Source of the DNA: Tenacibaculum pelagium
GTDB taxonomy: Bacteria; Bacteroidota; Bacteroidia; Flavobacteriales; Flavobacteriaceae
Length of the DNA stretch: 64,000 nucleotides
Assembly: GCF_014062345.1 (NCBI RefSeq)
Contig: NZ_JACGLS010000001.1
Location: 868,001 to 932,000 of the forward strand
Direction: 5' to 3'
Shown in pieces: positions 15,363 to 24,376 of the stretch (position 1 is its first letter; each line of letters opens with the position of its first letter). The position numbers and the translations under genes were made by a program. The notes beneath the pieces are model-generated. The model saw only the letters and a program-made list of their open reading frames with translations, was not told the origin of the DNA and did not search any database.

Positions 15363-16673
15363 TTAAGGAATACGAACAGTTTCGCCAATCCAACATCCTA
15401 TTCTATGAGAACCTCCTGATGCTTTCCCTTTTTGGAAAATTAATTTCTTTGAAGGCACATTTTTTCTATAGCTAGAAATATATCTACCTGCTCCACTACC
15501 TGGATCTACTCTTTGAGCTTTTAACGCTTTATTTAAAGCAGCTACATAAACCATTCTCTTTTCAAATTCATCACTACCACAAGAGTTTGCACTTTTTTGG
15601 TATAAACTCGCTATGAATAAATAAGCTTTACCATAGTTAGGGTTGTACTTTAATGCTTCATAAGCTAAAGCTCTTGCTCTACTTCCGCTAGTTCCTTGAG
15701 CTTCTTTTAACTTAAACTTCGCCTTTTTTAATGGGTCAGTTTCTAAATCAAAAGCTTTCTTTCTCATTTGCACAGCTCCGCTTCTATCTCCATTTTTATC
15801 TAAAACTCCAGCTAAGAAATTATATGCGTCAGCAGATTGAGTAGTTTCAGCATAAGCATTTGCTAACTTTTCAAATAAAGGATCTGTTTGACAACCTTTG
15901 TTATACATTCTAGATACTGCTCTTTTTAACCAAACACCATCAGTTTTATTTGCTTCGAAATCTCTACTATAAATAGGAATTAATCTTTCACATGTAGCTA
16001 TTTTAGAAATCATAGCATCTAAACCACCTTCTACTTGACCTAAAGAAGTAGAGTTAATAGTATACGCTTTTAACAATCTCTTTTCTTTAGCAGAGATAGT
16101 CCCCATAGAGTCCTTCTCTTGTAAACTTGGTATTTTTTTACTGTAATCATTTAATTTCTCTCCTACAGATTCCATCACATCATCATAAGTGTCAAATACT
16201 TTTTGAGGATTGGTATCTTTATTCATTTCTGTTACAGATTTAAAATATCTAAAGATATTTTTCACTCCCATATCTTTAGGAGAAAGATCATACGCTTTTT
16301 TCAAGATATCAAAAACCTCTGCATCAGTAGCTAATTTATTTTTTAATAAATAAGTTGCATAATCACTATGCGCTTTTGCTGCACCTTTACTAGGGAAATT
16401 AACTAACCTTGTTTCGTAAACCTTTTTTGCTAAAACTGGATCTTTAGTTTTATCAGCTACCTTAGCTCCATACTTATATATGTTAACTGATAATTTAGGG
16501 CAATTAGTCAATAAGTACTCTAAATTTGGTTTAGATGCATCATACTTTCCTGAAGTAGCATCACCTTTAAATAAATTATACTTTATATTACACTCTTGAC
16601 TTGCTTGTGCTTTAACCCCATTTACGGCTACAAACAAAAATAATCCTGTTAGTAAATACGTAATTTTTTTCAT
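15363..16673 (-). CDS. Tetratricopeptide-repeat exported protein
   Basis: The 436-residue product has a Sec signal peptide (VAVNGVKAQA), several degenerate TPR-like helix pairs spread over about 30-400 (for example KAYDLSPKDMGVKNIF, DAYNFLAGVLDKNGDRSGAVQMRKKAFDLE and ALAYEALKYNPNYGKAYLFIASLYQKSA) and a short basic C-terminus ending in IGCWIGETVRIP. Conserved cysteines at both ends suggest disulfides in the periplasm. It sits between the outer-membrane barrel gene and lptC in one operon, so a role in envelope assembly is plausible. I do not recognise a named orthologue. Confidence 0.75.
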   Translation of the reverse strand: MKKITYLLTGLFLFVAVNGVKAQASQECNIKYNLFKGDATSGKYDASKPNLEYLLTNCPKLSVNIYKYGAKVADKTKDPVLAKKVYETRLVNFPSKGAAKAHSDYATYLLKNKLATDAEVFDILKKAYDLSPKDMGVKNIFRYFKSVTEMNKDTNPQKVFDTYDDVMESVGEKLNDYSKKIPSLQEKDSMGTISAKEKRLLKAYTINSTSLGQVEGGLDAMISKIATCERLIPIYSRDFEANKTDGVWLKRAVSRMYNKGCQTDPLFEKLANAYAETTQSADAYNFLAGVLDKNGDRSGAVQMRKKAFDLETDPLKKAKFKLKEAQGTSGSRARALAYEALKYNPNYGKAYLFIASLYQKSANSCGSDEFEKRMVYVAALNKALKAQRVDPGSGAGRYISSYRKNVPSKKLIFQKGKASGGSHRIGCWIGETVRIP

Positions 16674-16689
16674 CCTGTATTAGTTTATA

Positions 16690-17958
16690 TTAATCAATTC
16701 TTCTTTTCTGAAACCACTTAACACTATTCAAAGATAAACTTAATCTTACATTAAAATAATTTTCTTTGATTAAATTATTATTGGTTGTTCCTCTTTGTCC
16801 ATACTCAAATCCAACATTTACATTAGATAATTGTCTTGGCAATGGTAACCCTAAACCAACATTTATGCCAAAGTCTTTTATTGTAGTAAAATTATTATTT
16901 GAGCTTACTAATAAACCTGTGTCTTCAAAACGTATACCTGCACGATAAGTTACTGTATCCCAGTAACTAGATATAGAGTTTATTTTTGGAATATAGTATC
17001 CTCCTAAAGAAAACTTATTTGAATCGTCATATTTGAATGAACCTCCATTCGTTATAAGTGAACTATTCGTACTCAACGCGCTTTGAAATTGCTGATTTAC
17101 ACCAATATACCATTTATTAACTTTTCCCATCCCAAAACCAAAAACACTTTTTACTGGAATAGTTATATCTCCATTAACTGGTCTATCAAACAATACATCT
17201 CTGGGTATCTCTTGCCCTCCAGATGAAAATGACAATGAATACATCTCTTCATTTCCTTTTGTAGATAAATCGGTAGCTAATGTAATTGAAGCTCCAGCAT
17301 TTAATTGTAGCTTATTCTTTAACTCTTTTTTATACTGAGTTCCGAATTTAAATTGCCCTCCTCTAATATTTAAAGACTCTTGATGCTTAGTAGCCAAAGC
17401 AACATTACTTCTTTGATTTAAAATACTATTATCAATATTTCCAAAAATAAAAGCAGTTTCAATACCTAATGAGAAACCTTCACAAACATACATACCGAAA
17501 CTACCATATATTTTATTCGTACCACCTTCTCCTCTAAACAAATTAACATCATCAGCATTTTTATTATCTAACAACGAATACCCTACTGAAGAAAATGGTT
17601 GTAATCCAACTGATAAACCAGCCTTTTTCCCTATTGGAAACCCTAAAGCAATATATCTTAAGTTAGTAGAGTTTCCTGTTTGAGACTCTTCAGAGTCCTT
17701 TAATGTTAGAAATGTTAAACTTCCTCCAATAGCATATGTTGCTACTCTTAAATCAGCATTTGCAGCTGGATTTATAAAGTTTAAATGGTGCGTATCTTTT
17801 AAAGCAACTCCAATTCCTCCCATTGATGCATTCTCTACAGTTGTTGCCTCAAAATTCTCTCCAATTCCGAAATAAGAATATGGCGACGCACTGTTTCTTT
17901 GTGCTGATATCGTTATTGTACTTAGTACAAGTAATCCTAGTAAAATTCTCTTAGTCAT
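16690..17958 (-). CDS. Outer-membrane beta-barrel protein (FadL/OmpP1-like)
   Basis: This 422-residue protein has a Sec signal peptide ending at SAQ (about residue 19) and then a pattern of alternating hydrophobic strands with glycine turns. PYSYFGIGENFEATTVENASMGGIGVALKD and LNFINPAANADL resemble the N-terminal hatch of FadL/OmpP1-type porins, including the NPA motif. The last residues are not a typical aromatic terminus, which is common in Bacteroidota barrels. Such proteins move hydrophobic molecules across the outer membrane. It overlaps coaX by 8 bp, so the two are co-transcribed; substrate unknown. Confidence 0.8.
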   Translation of the reverse strand: MTKRILLGLLVLSTITISAQRNSASPYSYFGIGENFEATTVENASMGGIGVALKDTHHLNFINPAANADLRVATYAIGGSLTFLTLKDSEESQTGNSTNLRYIALGFPIGKKAGLSVGLQPFSSVGYSLLDNKNADDVNLFRGEGGTNKIYGSFGMYVCEGFSLGIETAFIFGNIDNSILNQRSNVALATKHQESLNIRGGQFKFGTQYKKELKNKLQLNAGASITLATDLSTKGNEEMYSLSFSSGGQEIPRDVLFDRPVNGDITIPVKSVFGFGMGKVNKWYIGVNQQFQSALSTNSSLITNGGSFKYDDSNKFSLGGYYIPKINSISSYWDTVTYRAGIRFEDTGLLVSSNNNFTTIKDFGINVGLGLPLPRQLSNVNVGFEYGQRGTTNNNLIKENYFNVRLSLSLNSVKWFQKRRID

Positions 17959-18682
17959 TCGCTAAATTGTATATCAAAATAGTATGTAATCCTTCCAAAA
18001 CAAAATTTGGATGGGCAAATATGCCACTTTTTAATTGTTTAGCCAAGAAATAAGTATCTCCTCCTGTTAAAACTACTGTTAAATCTTGATACTTGTCTTT
18101 ATATTGATTTATTACCCCATCAATTTCATTACAAACTCCATTAACAATACCAGAATGAATTGAACTATTAGTATCAACTCCTACGAAGTTATTAAATTCA
18201 GTTGGTTTTAATAACGGAAGCTTTGATGTAAAAGTATTTAATGACTTGTACCTCATTGATACTCCTGGTGATATTGCACCTCCTAAATACTCTTTTTTAT
18301 TATTTATAAAATCAAAAGTTATACAAGTACCAGCATCAATAATCAACACATTCTTTTTGGGATATTTCTCTATAGCTACTGATGCTAATGCAATTCTATC
18401 AACTCCTAGAGTCGTTGGAGTTTTATATAAATTATTAAAAGGAACTTTAGTTTCTGAATTTAAAAATATAGGATGCAATAAATCATCTATTTTTTGTCGC
18501 TTATTTTCAGAAATATTAGCTACTGAAGAAATAATTGAAGCCGAAATAGAAAACTTATTGGTAATTTTTTTCAACTCTGAAATGATTCTTAATTTCTTAA
18601 AAACGAGAATTTCTTTTACCGTATTCGTTTCAAAAACAGCAGCTTTAACTCTCGTATTACCAACATCAATAATTAAATTCAT
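17951..18682 (-). CDS. coaX: Type III pantothenate kinase
   Basis: CoaX phosphorylates pantothenate in the first step of coenzyme A synthesis; type III enzymes are insensitive to CoA feedback. The 243-residue protein has the ASKHA-fold signatures DVGNTRVKAAVFE (Asp6), TLGVDRIALA, DAGTCITFDF and GGAISPGVSMRYKSL, plus TGGDTYFL near the C-terminus. Length is normal. It is the first gene of the envelope operon reading towards 13.3 kb and overlaps the barrel gene by 8 bp. A 159-codon antisense frame over its start is a shadow. Confidence 0.95.
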   Translation of the reverse strand: MNLIIDVGNTRVKAAVFETNTVKEILVFKKLRIISELKKITNKFSISASIISSVANISENKRQKIDDLLHPIFLNSETKVPFNNLYKTPTTLGVDRIALASVAIEKYPKKNVLIIDAGTCITFDFINNKKEYLGGAISPGVSMRYKSLNTFTSKLPLLKPTEFNNFVGVDTNSSIHSGIVNGVCNEIDGVINQYKDKYQDLTVVLTGGDTYFLAKQLKSGIFAHPNFVLEGLHTILIYNLAND

Positions 18683-18734
18683 ATTTATATTTCTTAGAGT
18701 TCAAATTTACGTTACATTTTTTTAAAACAATTAC

Positions 18735-18765
18735 TTTGTATAATTAAAAAACGATTGTATATTTG
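18735..18765 (+). promoter_or_regulatory. Promoter of the tRNA-Phe pair
   Basis: TTTG at 18735-18738, a 19-bp spacer and TATATTTG at 18758-18765 match the Bacteroidota -33/-7 consensus at both boxes. The first tRNA starts 25 bp downstream. This is the clearest promoter in the window and supports the phylum assignment. Confidence 0.85.
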
Positions 18766-18790
18766 CATCCGCTTAACGAAAGTAGCAACT

Positions 18791-18863
18791 GGTGCCTTAG
18801 CTCAGTTGGTAGAGCAAAGGACTGAAAATCCTTGTGTCCCTGGTTCGATTCCTGGAGGCACCA
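18791..18863 (+). tRNA. tRNA-Phe (GAA), copy 1
   Basis: A 73-nt cloverleaf: acceptor GGTGCCT pairs with AGGCACC, anticodon loop CTGAAAA has GAA at 18824-18826, T-loop GGTTCGATTCC is canonical. The 3' CCA is not encoded (the genome reads CTA after the discriminator A), so it must be added by CCA-transferase. Confidence 0.97.
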
Positions 18864-18924
18864 CTATAATTTCTTCGACTTTAGTTGATTTTATTATAAA
18901 AACGCTACTCTTTTTAAGTTAACT

Positions 18925-18997
18925 GGTGCCTTAGCTCAGTTGGTAGAGCAAAGGACTGAAAATCCTTGTGTCCCTGGTTCGATTCCTGGAGGCACCA
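18925..18997 (+). tRNA. tRNA-Phe (GAA), copy 2
   Basis: Identical over all 73 nt to the copy at 18791, with the anticodon GAA at 18958-18960. The 61-bp spacer has no promoter-like box, so the two are probably one transcript. A terminator follows 4 bp downstream. Confidence 0.97.
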
Positions 18998-19001
18998 CCG
19001 C

Positions 19002-19032
19002 AAAAACCCGAACATATGTTCGGGTTTTTTAG
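19002..19032 (+). terminator. Terminator of the tRNA-Phe unit
   Basis: AAAAACCCGAACAT and ATGTTCGGGTTTTT form a nearly loopless perfect palindrome followed by Ts, just after the second tRNA. Confidence 0.85.
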
Positions 19033-19037
19033 TTTGT

Positions 19038-19069
19038 AAAAAAAGCTCAATTTTAAACTGAGCTTTTTC
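19038..19069 (-). terminator. Terminator of the EEP-family gene
   Basis: AAAAAGCTCA (19040-19049) pairs with TGAGCTTTTT (19059-19068). On the minus strand the stem is followed by seven Ts. It begins right after the stop codon of the gene ending at 19070. Confidence 0.8.
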
Positions 19070-20047
19070 TTATTTTAATTTGAATTTCATTTCAACAGGT
19101 AAATGATCGGATGCTTGTCCGAAATCATTTAAAACCCCTCCACCAACGTAATCGATAGAATTTTTAGAGTAAAAAATATAATCGATACGCTCATATAAAT
19201 CTTTGGTATCAAAAGTATTTGCTGGGTTGTCAGAATTAAAAGCAGCATTCCCTACTCCATTCATTTTAAACATTTCTTGAATTACAGCATCTTTATCTCT
19301 AGCTCTTGAATTAAAATCACCTAATAATATAGTAGGGTAACTTTCTCTATATTTATTAAAAAGGTTTAAAACATAATCAAACTGACGTGTTCTTGTTGGT
19401 TTATCAAATGCTTCTAAATGAATGTTTATTACAATTACCTCTTTTCCTTCTAATACAACTTTAACCACTTGCACTAATCTTTCTAAATACAATGCATCTC
19501 TATAAAAAGGATTATCCGGAACACGCTCTAACACAATACGCTCATAATCTTTTAACTTGTATTTACTCAATACTGATTGTCCTGAAATTATTTTTCCAAA
19601 ATGCATACTTGGTGGCCAATACGGAAAAGGCACATAGCGCTCATCCCAGTTTACACCTTTTGCTACGTAATTATAACCCAACTTTGCAAATTCATCTTCC
19701 TGATTTACTTCATAAGATCTGGATGCATTATAATCTATTTCCTGAAAAGCAATAATATCTGGATTCACTTTTGTTAATTCAGTTTTTACCTTTTTTAAAT
19801 TATCATCAAATAACTTTTTAGGTTTTGCTACTGGTAAATTATTCGTCATACCGCTTAAATAACCCACATTATAAGTAACAATACTATATATCGAATCATT
19901 ATCAACACTTAAAGGATAATCATTCTCTATTAATTTAACATATTCATTCTCATCCATTGTTGGGGATGAAGCCCAGAAAAAGAAAACCAAAAACGCTACT
20001 AGAAATAAAACAAGAAGCTTCAATAAAACTCTAAAGAGATTTTTCAT
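19070..20047 (-). CDS. Endonuclease/exonuclease/phosphatase family protein
   Basis: This 325-residue protein has a single N-terminal hydrophobic segment (about 8-28), acting as anchor or signal. The EEP fold follows with intact catalytic motifs: SIVTYNVGYLSG, IIAFQEIDYNASRS (metal-binding Glu), VINIHLEAF, LLGDFNSRARD (Asp-Phe-Asn) and the C-terminal RIDYIFYS and ASDHLPVE (His). EEP enzymes cut phosphodiester bonds in DNA, phosphoinositides or sphingomyelin; an exported copy acts outside the cytosol, for example in phosphate or nucleic acid scavenging. Substrate unknown. It is a single gene with its own terminator. Confidence 0.88.
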   Translation of the reverse strand: MKNLFRVLLKLLVLFLVAFLVFFFWASSPTMDENEYVKLIENDYPLSVDNDSIYSIVTYNVGYLSGMTNNLPVAKPKKLFDDNLKKVKTELTKVNPDIIAFQEIDYNASRSYEVNQEDEFAKLGYNYVAKGVNWDERYVPFPYWPPSMHFGKIISGQSVLSKYKLKDYERIVLERVPDNPFYRDALYLERLVQVVKVVLEGKEVIVINIHLEAFDKPTRTRQFDYVLNLFNKYRESYPTILLGDFNSRARDKDAVIQEMFKMNGVGNAAFNSDNPANTFDTKDLYERIDYIFYSKNSIDYVGGGVLNDFGQASDHLPVEMKFKLK

Positions 20048-20147
20048 AAATATTAAAAAAATGTTAAAGTGATTTTCAAATTTAAACTTTTTTATATTAG
20101 CCTAGTCATAGGTATGTAAATAATTAAAAAACTTAAAATTTATAAAA

Positions 20148-20624
20148 ATGAAAAAAATAGTAGCATTATTAGTTTTAGCAGTTGGATTTACAATTACAAC
20201 TCAAGCACAAAGAGGAGAAAGAGGAGAAAGAGGAGAACATGAAAAGCTTACAACAGAACAACAAACTGAATTAGCTGTTAAAAAAATGACTTTAAAGTTA
20301 GATTTAACTCCAGCACAACAGCGTCAAGTCAAACCTTTATTAGCTGAAAAAATAGCAAAGCGTAAAGAAATGCATGCAAAAAGAAAAGCGATGAAAGAAA
20401 GTGGTAAGAAAAGAGAAAAATTATCAGCAGATGAGCGTCATGCTAAGAAAACTCAAATGCTAGATCGTCAAATTGCTTTTAAAGCGGATATGAAACGTAT
20501 TTTAAACGAAAAACAATATGAACGTTTTGAAAAAATGAGTGCTAGAAAAATGCATGGAGCTAAGAAAAAAATGAAGAAAAGAAAGCACAGAAAAGAAATG
20601 AAAAGAGAAAAAACAGATAAATAA
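20148..20624 (+). CDS. Spy/LTxxQ-like basic periplasmic protein
   Basis: The 158-residue product has a Sec signal peptide (ITTQAQ, cleavage near residue 20), then a short GERGERGEHE repeat, a helical region with the LTPAQQRQVKPLLAEK motif (about 60-75) and a second helix block ILNEKQYERFEKM that resembles the LTxxQ repeats of Spy and CpxP. The C-terminus is extremely rich in Lys, Arg and Met. Spy-like proteins are ATP-independent periplasmic chaperones or metal/stress sensors. The high positive charge is unusual. It stands alone with its own terminator at 20656. Confidence 0.7.
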   Translation: MKKIVALLVLAVGFTITTQAQRGERGERGEHEKLTTEQQTELAVKKMTLKLDLTPAQQRQVKPLLAEKIAKRKEMHAKRKAMKESGKKREKLSADERHAKKTQMLDRQIAFKADMKRILNEKQYERFEKMSARKMHGAKKKMKKRKHRKEMKREKTDK

Positions 20625-20655
20625 TTATTTGGTTGATAGTAGATTAGTTTTGATT

Positions 20656-20695
20656 GAAAGCCCGTTTTGGAAACAAATCGGGCTTTTATTTTTTA
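20656..20695 (+). terminator. Terminator of the Spy-like gene
   Basis: AAAGCCCG (20657-20664) and CGGGCTTT (20679-20686) form an 8-bp stem with a 14-nt loop, followed by TTATTTTTT. It also lies right after the convergent gene ending at 20696 and may serve both. Confidence 0.75.
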
Positions 20696-21217
20696 TTAAT
20701 TTCCTTCCTTAAACCAACTAGAATATTTTACATAATTATTAGATATTCTATCAATCTCACCTGAAATTAATTCTTGCGAAATATCTTTTACTTTTTTAGC
20801 AGGAACCCCAGCATAAATACTTCCGCTCTCTACTCTAGTATTTTTAGTTACCACAGCTCCTGCTGCAATAATAGAATTTGATTCGATTATGCAATCATCC
20901 ATAATGATAGAACCCATACCTATGAGAACATTATCTTGAACTGTACAACCATGTACAATAGCATTATGACCTACCGAAACATTGTTCCCAATCGTAGTTG
21001 GTGATTTCTGATAGGTTGCATGAATTACTGCACCATCTTGAATGTTTACCTTATCCCCCATTTTTATATAATGTACGTCTCCACGAATAACAGCATTGAA
21101 CCACACACTACATTCTTTTCCCATTTGTACATCCCCCACAATTGTAGCGTTCTCTGCTACATAACAATCTTCTGGAATTTGCGGATGCTTTCCGTTTACT
21201 GGTTTTATAACTTTCAT
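20696..21217 (-). CDS. Gamma-carbonic-anhydrase family (left-handed beta-helix) protein
   Basis: This 173-residue protein is a hexapeptide-repeat beta-helix with the gamma-CA layout: AENATIVGDVQMGKECSVWFNAVIRGDVHYIKMGD, then NIQDGAVIHA, VGHNAIVHGC and GAVVTKN, ending in AGVPAKKVKDI. The three zinc-binding His positions of the family are matched by the His residues in IHATY, SVGHNAIVHG. It may be a carbonic anhydrase or a PaaY/YrdA-like paralogue of unknown activity; the loop with the catalytic Glu of Cam is short, which favours the latter. It lies 4 bp after the response-regulator gene and is probably in the same transcript. Confidence 0.85.
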   Translation of the reverse strand: MKVIKPVNGKHPQIPEDCYVAENATIVGDVQMGKECSVWFNAVIRGDVHYIKMGDKVNIQDGAVIHATYQKSPTTIGNNVSVGHNAIVHGCTVQDNVLIGMGSIIMDDCIIESNSIIAAGAVVTKNTRVESGSIYAGVPAKKVKDISQELISGEIDRISNNYVKYSSWFKEGN

Positions 21218-21221
21218 TTTT

Positions 21222-21953
21222 TTATTTAAAATACGATAATAAATTTGCTTTTTTTGACGAAGATACCATGATCTCTTTTCCGTTAGACAAGATTACACTT
21301 CCTCCTTTTCCTTTTTTATATTTTGCTATTTCATTTACATTTACCAAATACGATTTATGTACTCTAGCAAACGAACTTTCTTTTAAAGCATCTTCGAAAT
21401 ACTTTAAGGTTTTACTTACCAACTTCTTAGTGTTCTCGAAATAGATTTCTGTATAATTATCATCCGCTTTACAAAACAGGATGTCTTTTATATTTACAAC
21501 TTCAAATCCATCTTGCTGAGGAATCGTAATTTTTCCAACAGCAACATTTGTTTTAGGAATTAATACTGAATTCTCTAATTGACTCTCTTTCTCTTTTATT
21601 TCAGTAACTAAATTAACTGCTTTAATTAATTCATCTATCGAAATTGGTTTTAACAAATAATAGGTTGCTTGACTATTTAAAGCTTCGATTGCATAATGAT
21701 CGTAAGCGGTAACAAAAACAATTTCAAACGTTTTGTTTTCTATCTTCTCTAACAAATCAAAAGCATTACCAAATGGCATTTCAACATCTAAAAAAACTAA
21801 ATCTAACTCGTTGTTTTTAATCAACTCAAAACCCTCTTCAATGTTACTTCCTTCTCCAATTAACTCAACATTTAAACAATATTTAGAAATGTAGTTACGC
21901 AAAACATCTCTACTTATTTTCTCATCTTCAACAATTATTGCTTTTAACTTCAT
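21222..21953 (-). CDS. LytTR-type response regulator
   Basis: The 243-residue protein has an N-terminal receiver domain with acidic pocket VEDEK near residue 9, phospho-acceptor Asp in LVFLDVEMP near 55, and the switch Lys in LLKPIS near 105. A C-terminal LytTR DNA-binding domain (about 140-243) is seen from FEVVNIKDILFCKADDNYTEIYF, FARVHKSYLVNVNEIA and GKEIMVS. It is the partner of the kinase encoded directly upstream (3-bp gap). LytTR proteins bind direct repeats spaced about two helical turns apart; a set of such repeats lies in the promoter region of this operon (24196-24326). Confidence 0.95.
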   Translation of the reverse strand: MKLKAIIVEDEKISRDVLRNYISKYCLNVELIGEGSNIEEGFELIKNNELDLVFLDVEMPFGNAFDLLEKIENKTFEIVFVTAYDHYAIEALNSQATYYLLKPISIDELIKAVNLVTEIKEKESQLENSVLIPKTNVAVGKITIPQQDGFEVVNIKDILFCKADDNYTEIYFENTKKLVSKTLKYFEDALKESSFARVHKSYLVNVNEIAKYKKGKGGSVILSNGKEIMVSSSKKANLLSYFK

Positions 21954-21956
21954 AGC

Positions 21957-24140
21957 CTACTCTTTTTTAAGAATTAACTCAACTTTTGTTCCTGTTTCAT
22001 CAATAGAATTATCAGTAATATTTACAGCAATTTTATCCTCATACATATCGTTTAATATTGCAATTCTATTCTGAATCGTACTCATTCCTTTTGATTTTTG
22101 TTTGAGCTGATTCGCTGTTTTCATTTCCTTTGATTTTTTTCTTCCTATACCATTATCTTGAATTATTATAGAAATTGAACCATCTGTTTTTTGACTCATT
22201 GCTATTGTTAGTTTTCCTTTTTCTTTAATATAACGCAACCCATGCCAGATAGCATTTTCTATATAAGGTTGTAATAACATTGGCGGAATCGAATAATCAT
22301 CTAACTTAATTTTCTTATCAATAGAAATTATATAATCGAACTTTTCTTTAAATCTATTATGCTCAAGTTTTGTATATAATTCAATCAGTTCGATTTCTTT
22401 TGACAATGGAATAAAATCTTCATCAGAATTTTCTAAAACCGAACGCATTAAAACTGAAAACTCAGATAAATATCTGTTCGCACTTCGTTCGTCGTTTACT
22501 GCAATAAAACTATTTACAGAATTTAAGGCGTTAAAAATAAAATGCGGATTCATTTGAGAACGCATTGATTTTAATGCCAATAAATTGTTTGCTAATTTTT
22601 GTTGCTTGGTGGTTCTAAACATAAAATAAGCCAACAAACTCATTAAGAAAATTCCTGCAATCAATGAATAAATAATTAATTGCTGACGTTTATTACTTTC
22701 TTCTATTAATTGTTGATCCTTATACGCTAAATCAATTCTACTATCGCTTAATTGTTTGTCTTTTTCTAAACTAGTAATTCTACTTTGGTTTTCAGAAATT
22801 CGTTTATTAAAGCGCTTAATTTGCTGAATCTCTTGTTCTTTTTTAGAATATAAAGTATCAACTAATTTTACATATTCGCGATAACTATCTAAGGCTTCGG
22901 AATAATCTCCAACGGTTGCTAAAACTTCTGAAAGTTTTCTCGTTGCATCTTTCTGAATAATTAAATCTTTTTTTTCACTAGCTTCTTCTATACTCTTTTT
23001 TAAAAAAGGAATTGACTCTTTATAAGCTTCTTTTTGAATGTAAGCATTTCCAATTTTATAGTTTATTTTTTGTGAAGTAATAGAATCAACCAACGACTCT
23101 TTCTCATCTTCCTCTACAACAATATCATCAGCTTCTTCTAAACTTTCTTTTCGCAACTGAATTTCCTCATCATATCGTTGTGATCTATTATAAAAGTCAG
23201 CTACTTTTTGCTGTTCTTTCAAAGACCTTTTCTTATTCTCTTCAGATGCTAATTTTAAAGAATTTTGATAATAACCATCTGCTTTTTGAGTATTTCCTTT
23301 CGCTGCATAAACTTCAGCAAGTTTCGAATTTAAATCGGTTATTTTAGGTGTTACTAGATTTGACTTTGCTAGTTGTAACGCCTTATTATAATTCAACTCA
23401 GCTTTTTGATATTGTTTTGTTTTTACATAAATATCACCTAAACCTTCATAAGCTTTTAATCTTTCATAGTTACTCAAACTCCCTTTTAAACTCTCTTCAT
23501 AACTCTTTTCACTATTGCTGTATTTTTTTGCTAAGAATTCAGCTTTAGCTAACAAAAGCCTTACTTTAGAATCGTTTCTTTCTCTTAATGAAACTTGATA
23601 ATTTTCAATAGCTAAATCATATTGTTTCCAATATGCATAAACATCTGCAAGTTCTTTATATGTAGTTGCTCTTTTCTTTTTTGATGAACTCTCAAGTAGC
23701 ATTTTCTCAATAAATGTCACACTTTTATCAATATTCTTTTTCTTATAAAACTTAACAGAATCTAAGTATTGTGGAAATAAATCAACCTTCTTGCTCAAAT
23801 ACGATTTTCTGCTTGATCTTTTTTCTTGAACAAAACCTTCTACTTTAACCTTTATATCTTCATTATCTTTTATGGTATAAAAAACAGTTACAAAATCTGG
23901 ATGCGAAACCTCTAAATTACTTCCTTTTTTTGCTTTTACCTCGTACCTATCCTTAATAAAGGAAAAAATAAAAGCGCGTCCATCAACTTCCACTCGAGCA
24001 TCTTTTACAGCTGTATTATTTTCATCAACAACTTTAACCTTTACTAAAAATTCTTTTTGTTGATTTTCTAAGTCCTGAGAAAAAACTAGAGTAAAACTGA
24101 ATAACAATACAGTAAACGCTATTTGAAAAATTCTATTCAT
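21957..24140 (-). CDS. LytS/YehU-type sensor kinase with TPR sensor region
   Basis: This 727-residue protein has a Sec signal peptide (about 1-21) and a short carboxypeptidase-regulatory-like beta domain (about 30-110). A long TPR array (about 130-430) follows, with a coiled coil, one membrane helix (about 492-512, LIIYSLIAGIFLMSLLAYFMF) and a cytosolic His_kinase domain with phospho-acceptor His533 in QMNPHFIFNALNSV. The HATPase part has PPMLLQPYIENAIWHGL and DNGIGRKKS. The TPR part should be periplasmic and sense peptides or proteins. The response-regulator gene follows after 3 bp. Architecture is typical of flavobacterial TPR histidine kinases. Confidence 0.93.
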   Translation of the reverse strand: MNRIFQIAFTVLLFSFTLVFSQDLENQQKEFLVKVKVVDENNTAVKDARVEVDGRAFIFSFIKDRYEVKAKKGSNLEVSHPDFVTVFYTIKDNEDIKVKVEGFVQEKRSSRKSYLSKKVDLFPQYLDSVKFYKKKNIDKSVTFIEKMLLESSSKKKRATTYKELADVYAYWKQYDLAIENYQVSLRERNDSKVRLLLAKAEFLAKKYSNSEKSYEESLKGSLSNYERLKAYEGLGDIYVKTKQYQKAELNYNKALQLAKSNLVTPKITDLNSKLAEVYAAKGNTQKADGYYQNSLKLASEENKKRSLKEQQKVADFYNRSQRYDEEIQLRKESLEEADDIVVEEDEKESLVDSITSQKINYKIGNAYIQKEAYKESIPFLKKSIEEASEKKDLIIQKDATRKLSEVLATVGDYSEALDSYREYVKLVDTLYSKKEQEIQQIKRFNKRISENQSRITSLEKDKQLSDSRIDLAYKDQQLIEESNKRQQLIIYSLIAGIFLMSLLAYFMFRTTKQQKLANNLLALKSMRSQMNPHFIFNALNSVNSFIAVNDERSANRYLSEFSVLMRSVLENSDEDFIPLSKEIELIELYTKLEHNRFKEKFDYIISIDKKIKLDDYSIPPMLLQPYIENAIWHGLRYIKEKGKLTIAMSQKTDGSISIIIQDNGIGRKKSKEMKTANQLKQKSKGMSTIQNRIAILNDMYEDKIAVNITDNSIDETGTKVELILKKE

Positions 24141-24195
24141 ATACTTTTAATTACTGTAAACATACACACAAATATTGAGTTCAAAAAACGACAAA

Positions 24196-24326
24196 ACTCC
24201 AAGAACAACAGTTTATACTCATAAAAAACCATTTTAACTCACTTATAAAACATGTTTACTAATTAAAATACTTCGTTTACTCATTCTCAATTTTTTAAAA
24301 AGAAAGTTCGCTATAGTTTTACTACA
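24196..24326. promoter_or_regulatory. Phased direct repeats, candidate LytTR operator array
   Basis: A GTTTACTCATT-like element recurs with its ACTC core at 24196 (ACTCCA), 24217 (ACTCAT), 24237 (ACTCAC), 24258 (ACTAAT), 24279 (ACTCAT) and 24321 (ACTACA). The steps are 21, 20, 21, 21 and 42 bp. It fills the gap between the divergent kinase operon and VWA gene. LytTR regulators bind direct repeats with this period, so autoregulation of the adjacent system is likely; this link is an inference. Confidence 0.55.
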
Positions 24327-24376
24327 TCAAATAACACCAAACTTTTAATCCATTAATAATTAAAAAACAAAACATT

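Noticed and set aside
18246..18725. 159-codon plus-strand frame over the start of coaX
   Set aside because: coaX has all its motifs in the other strand; this frame is a composition shadow.
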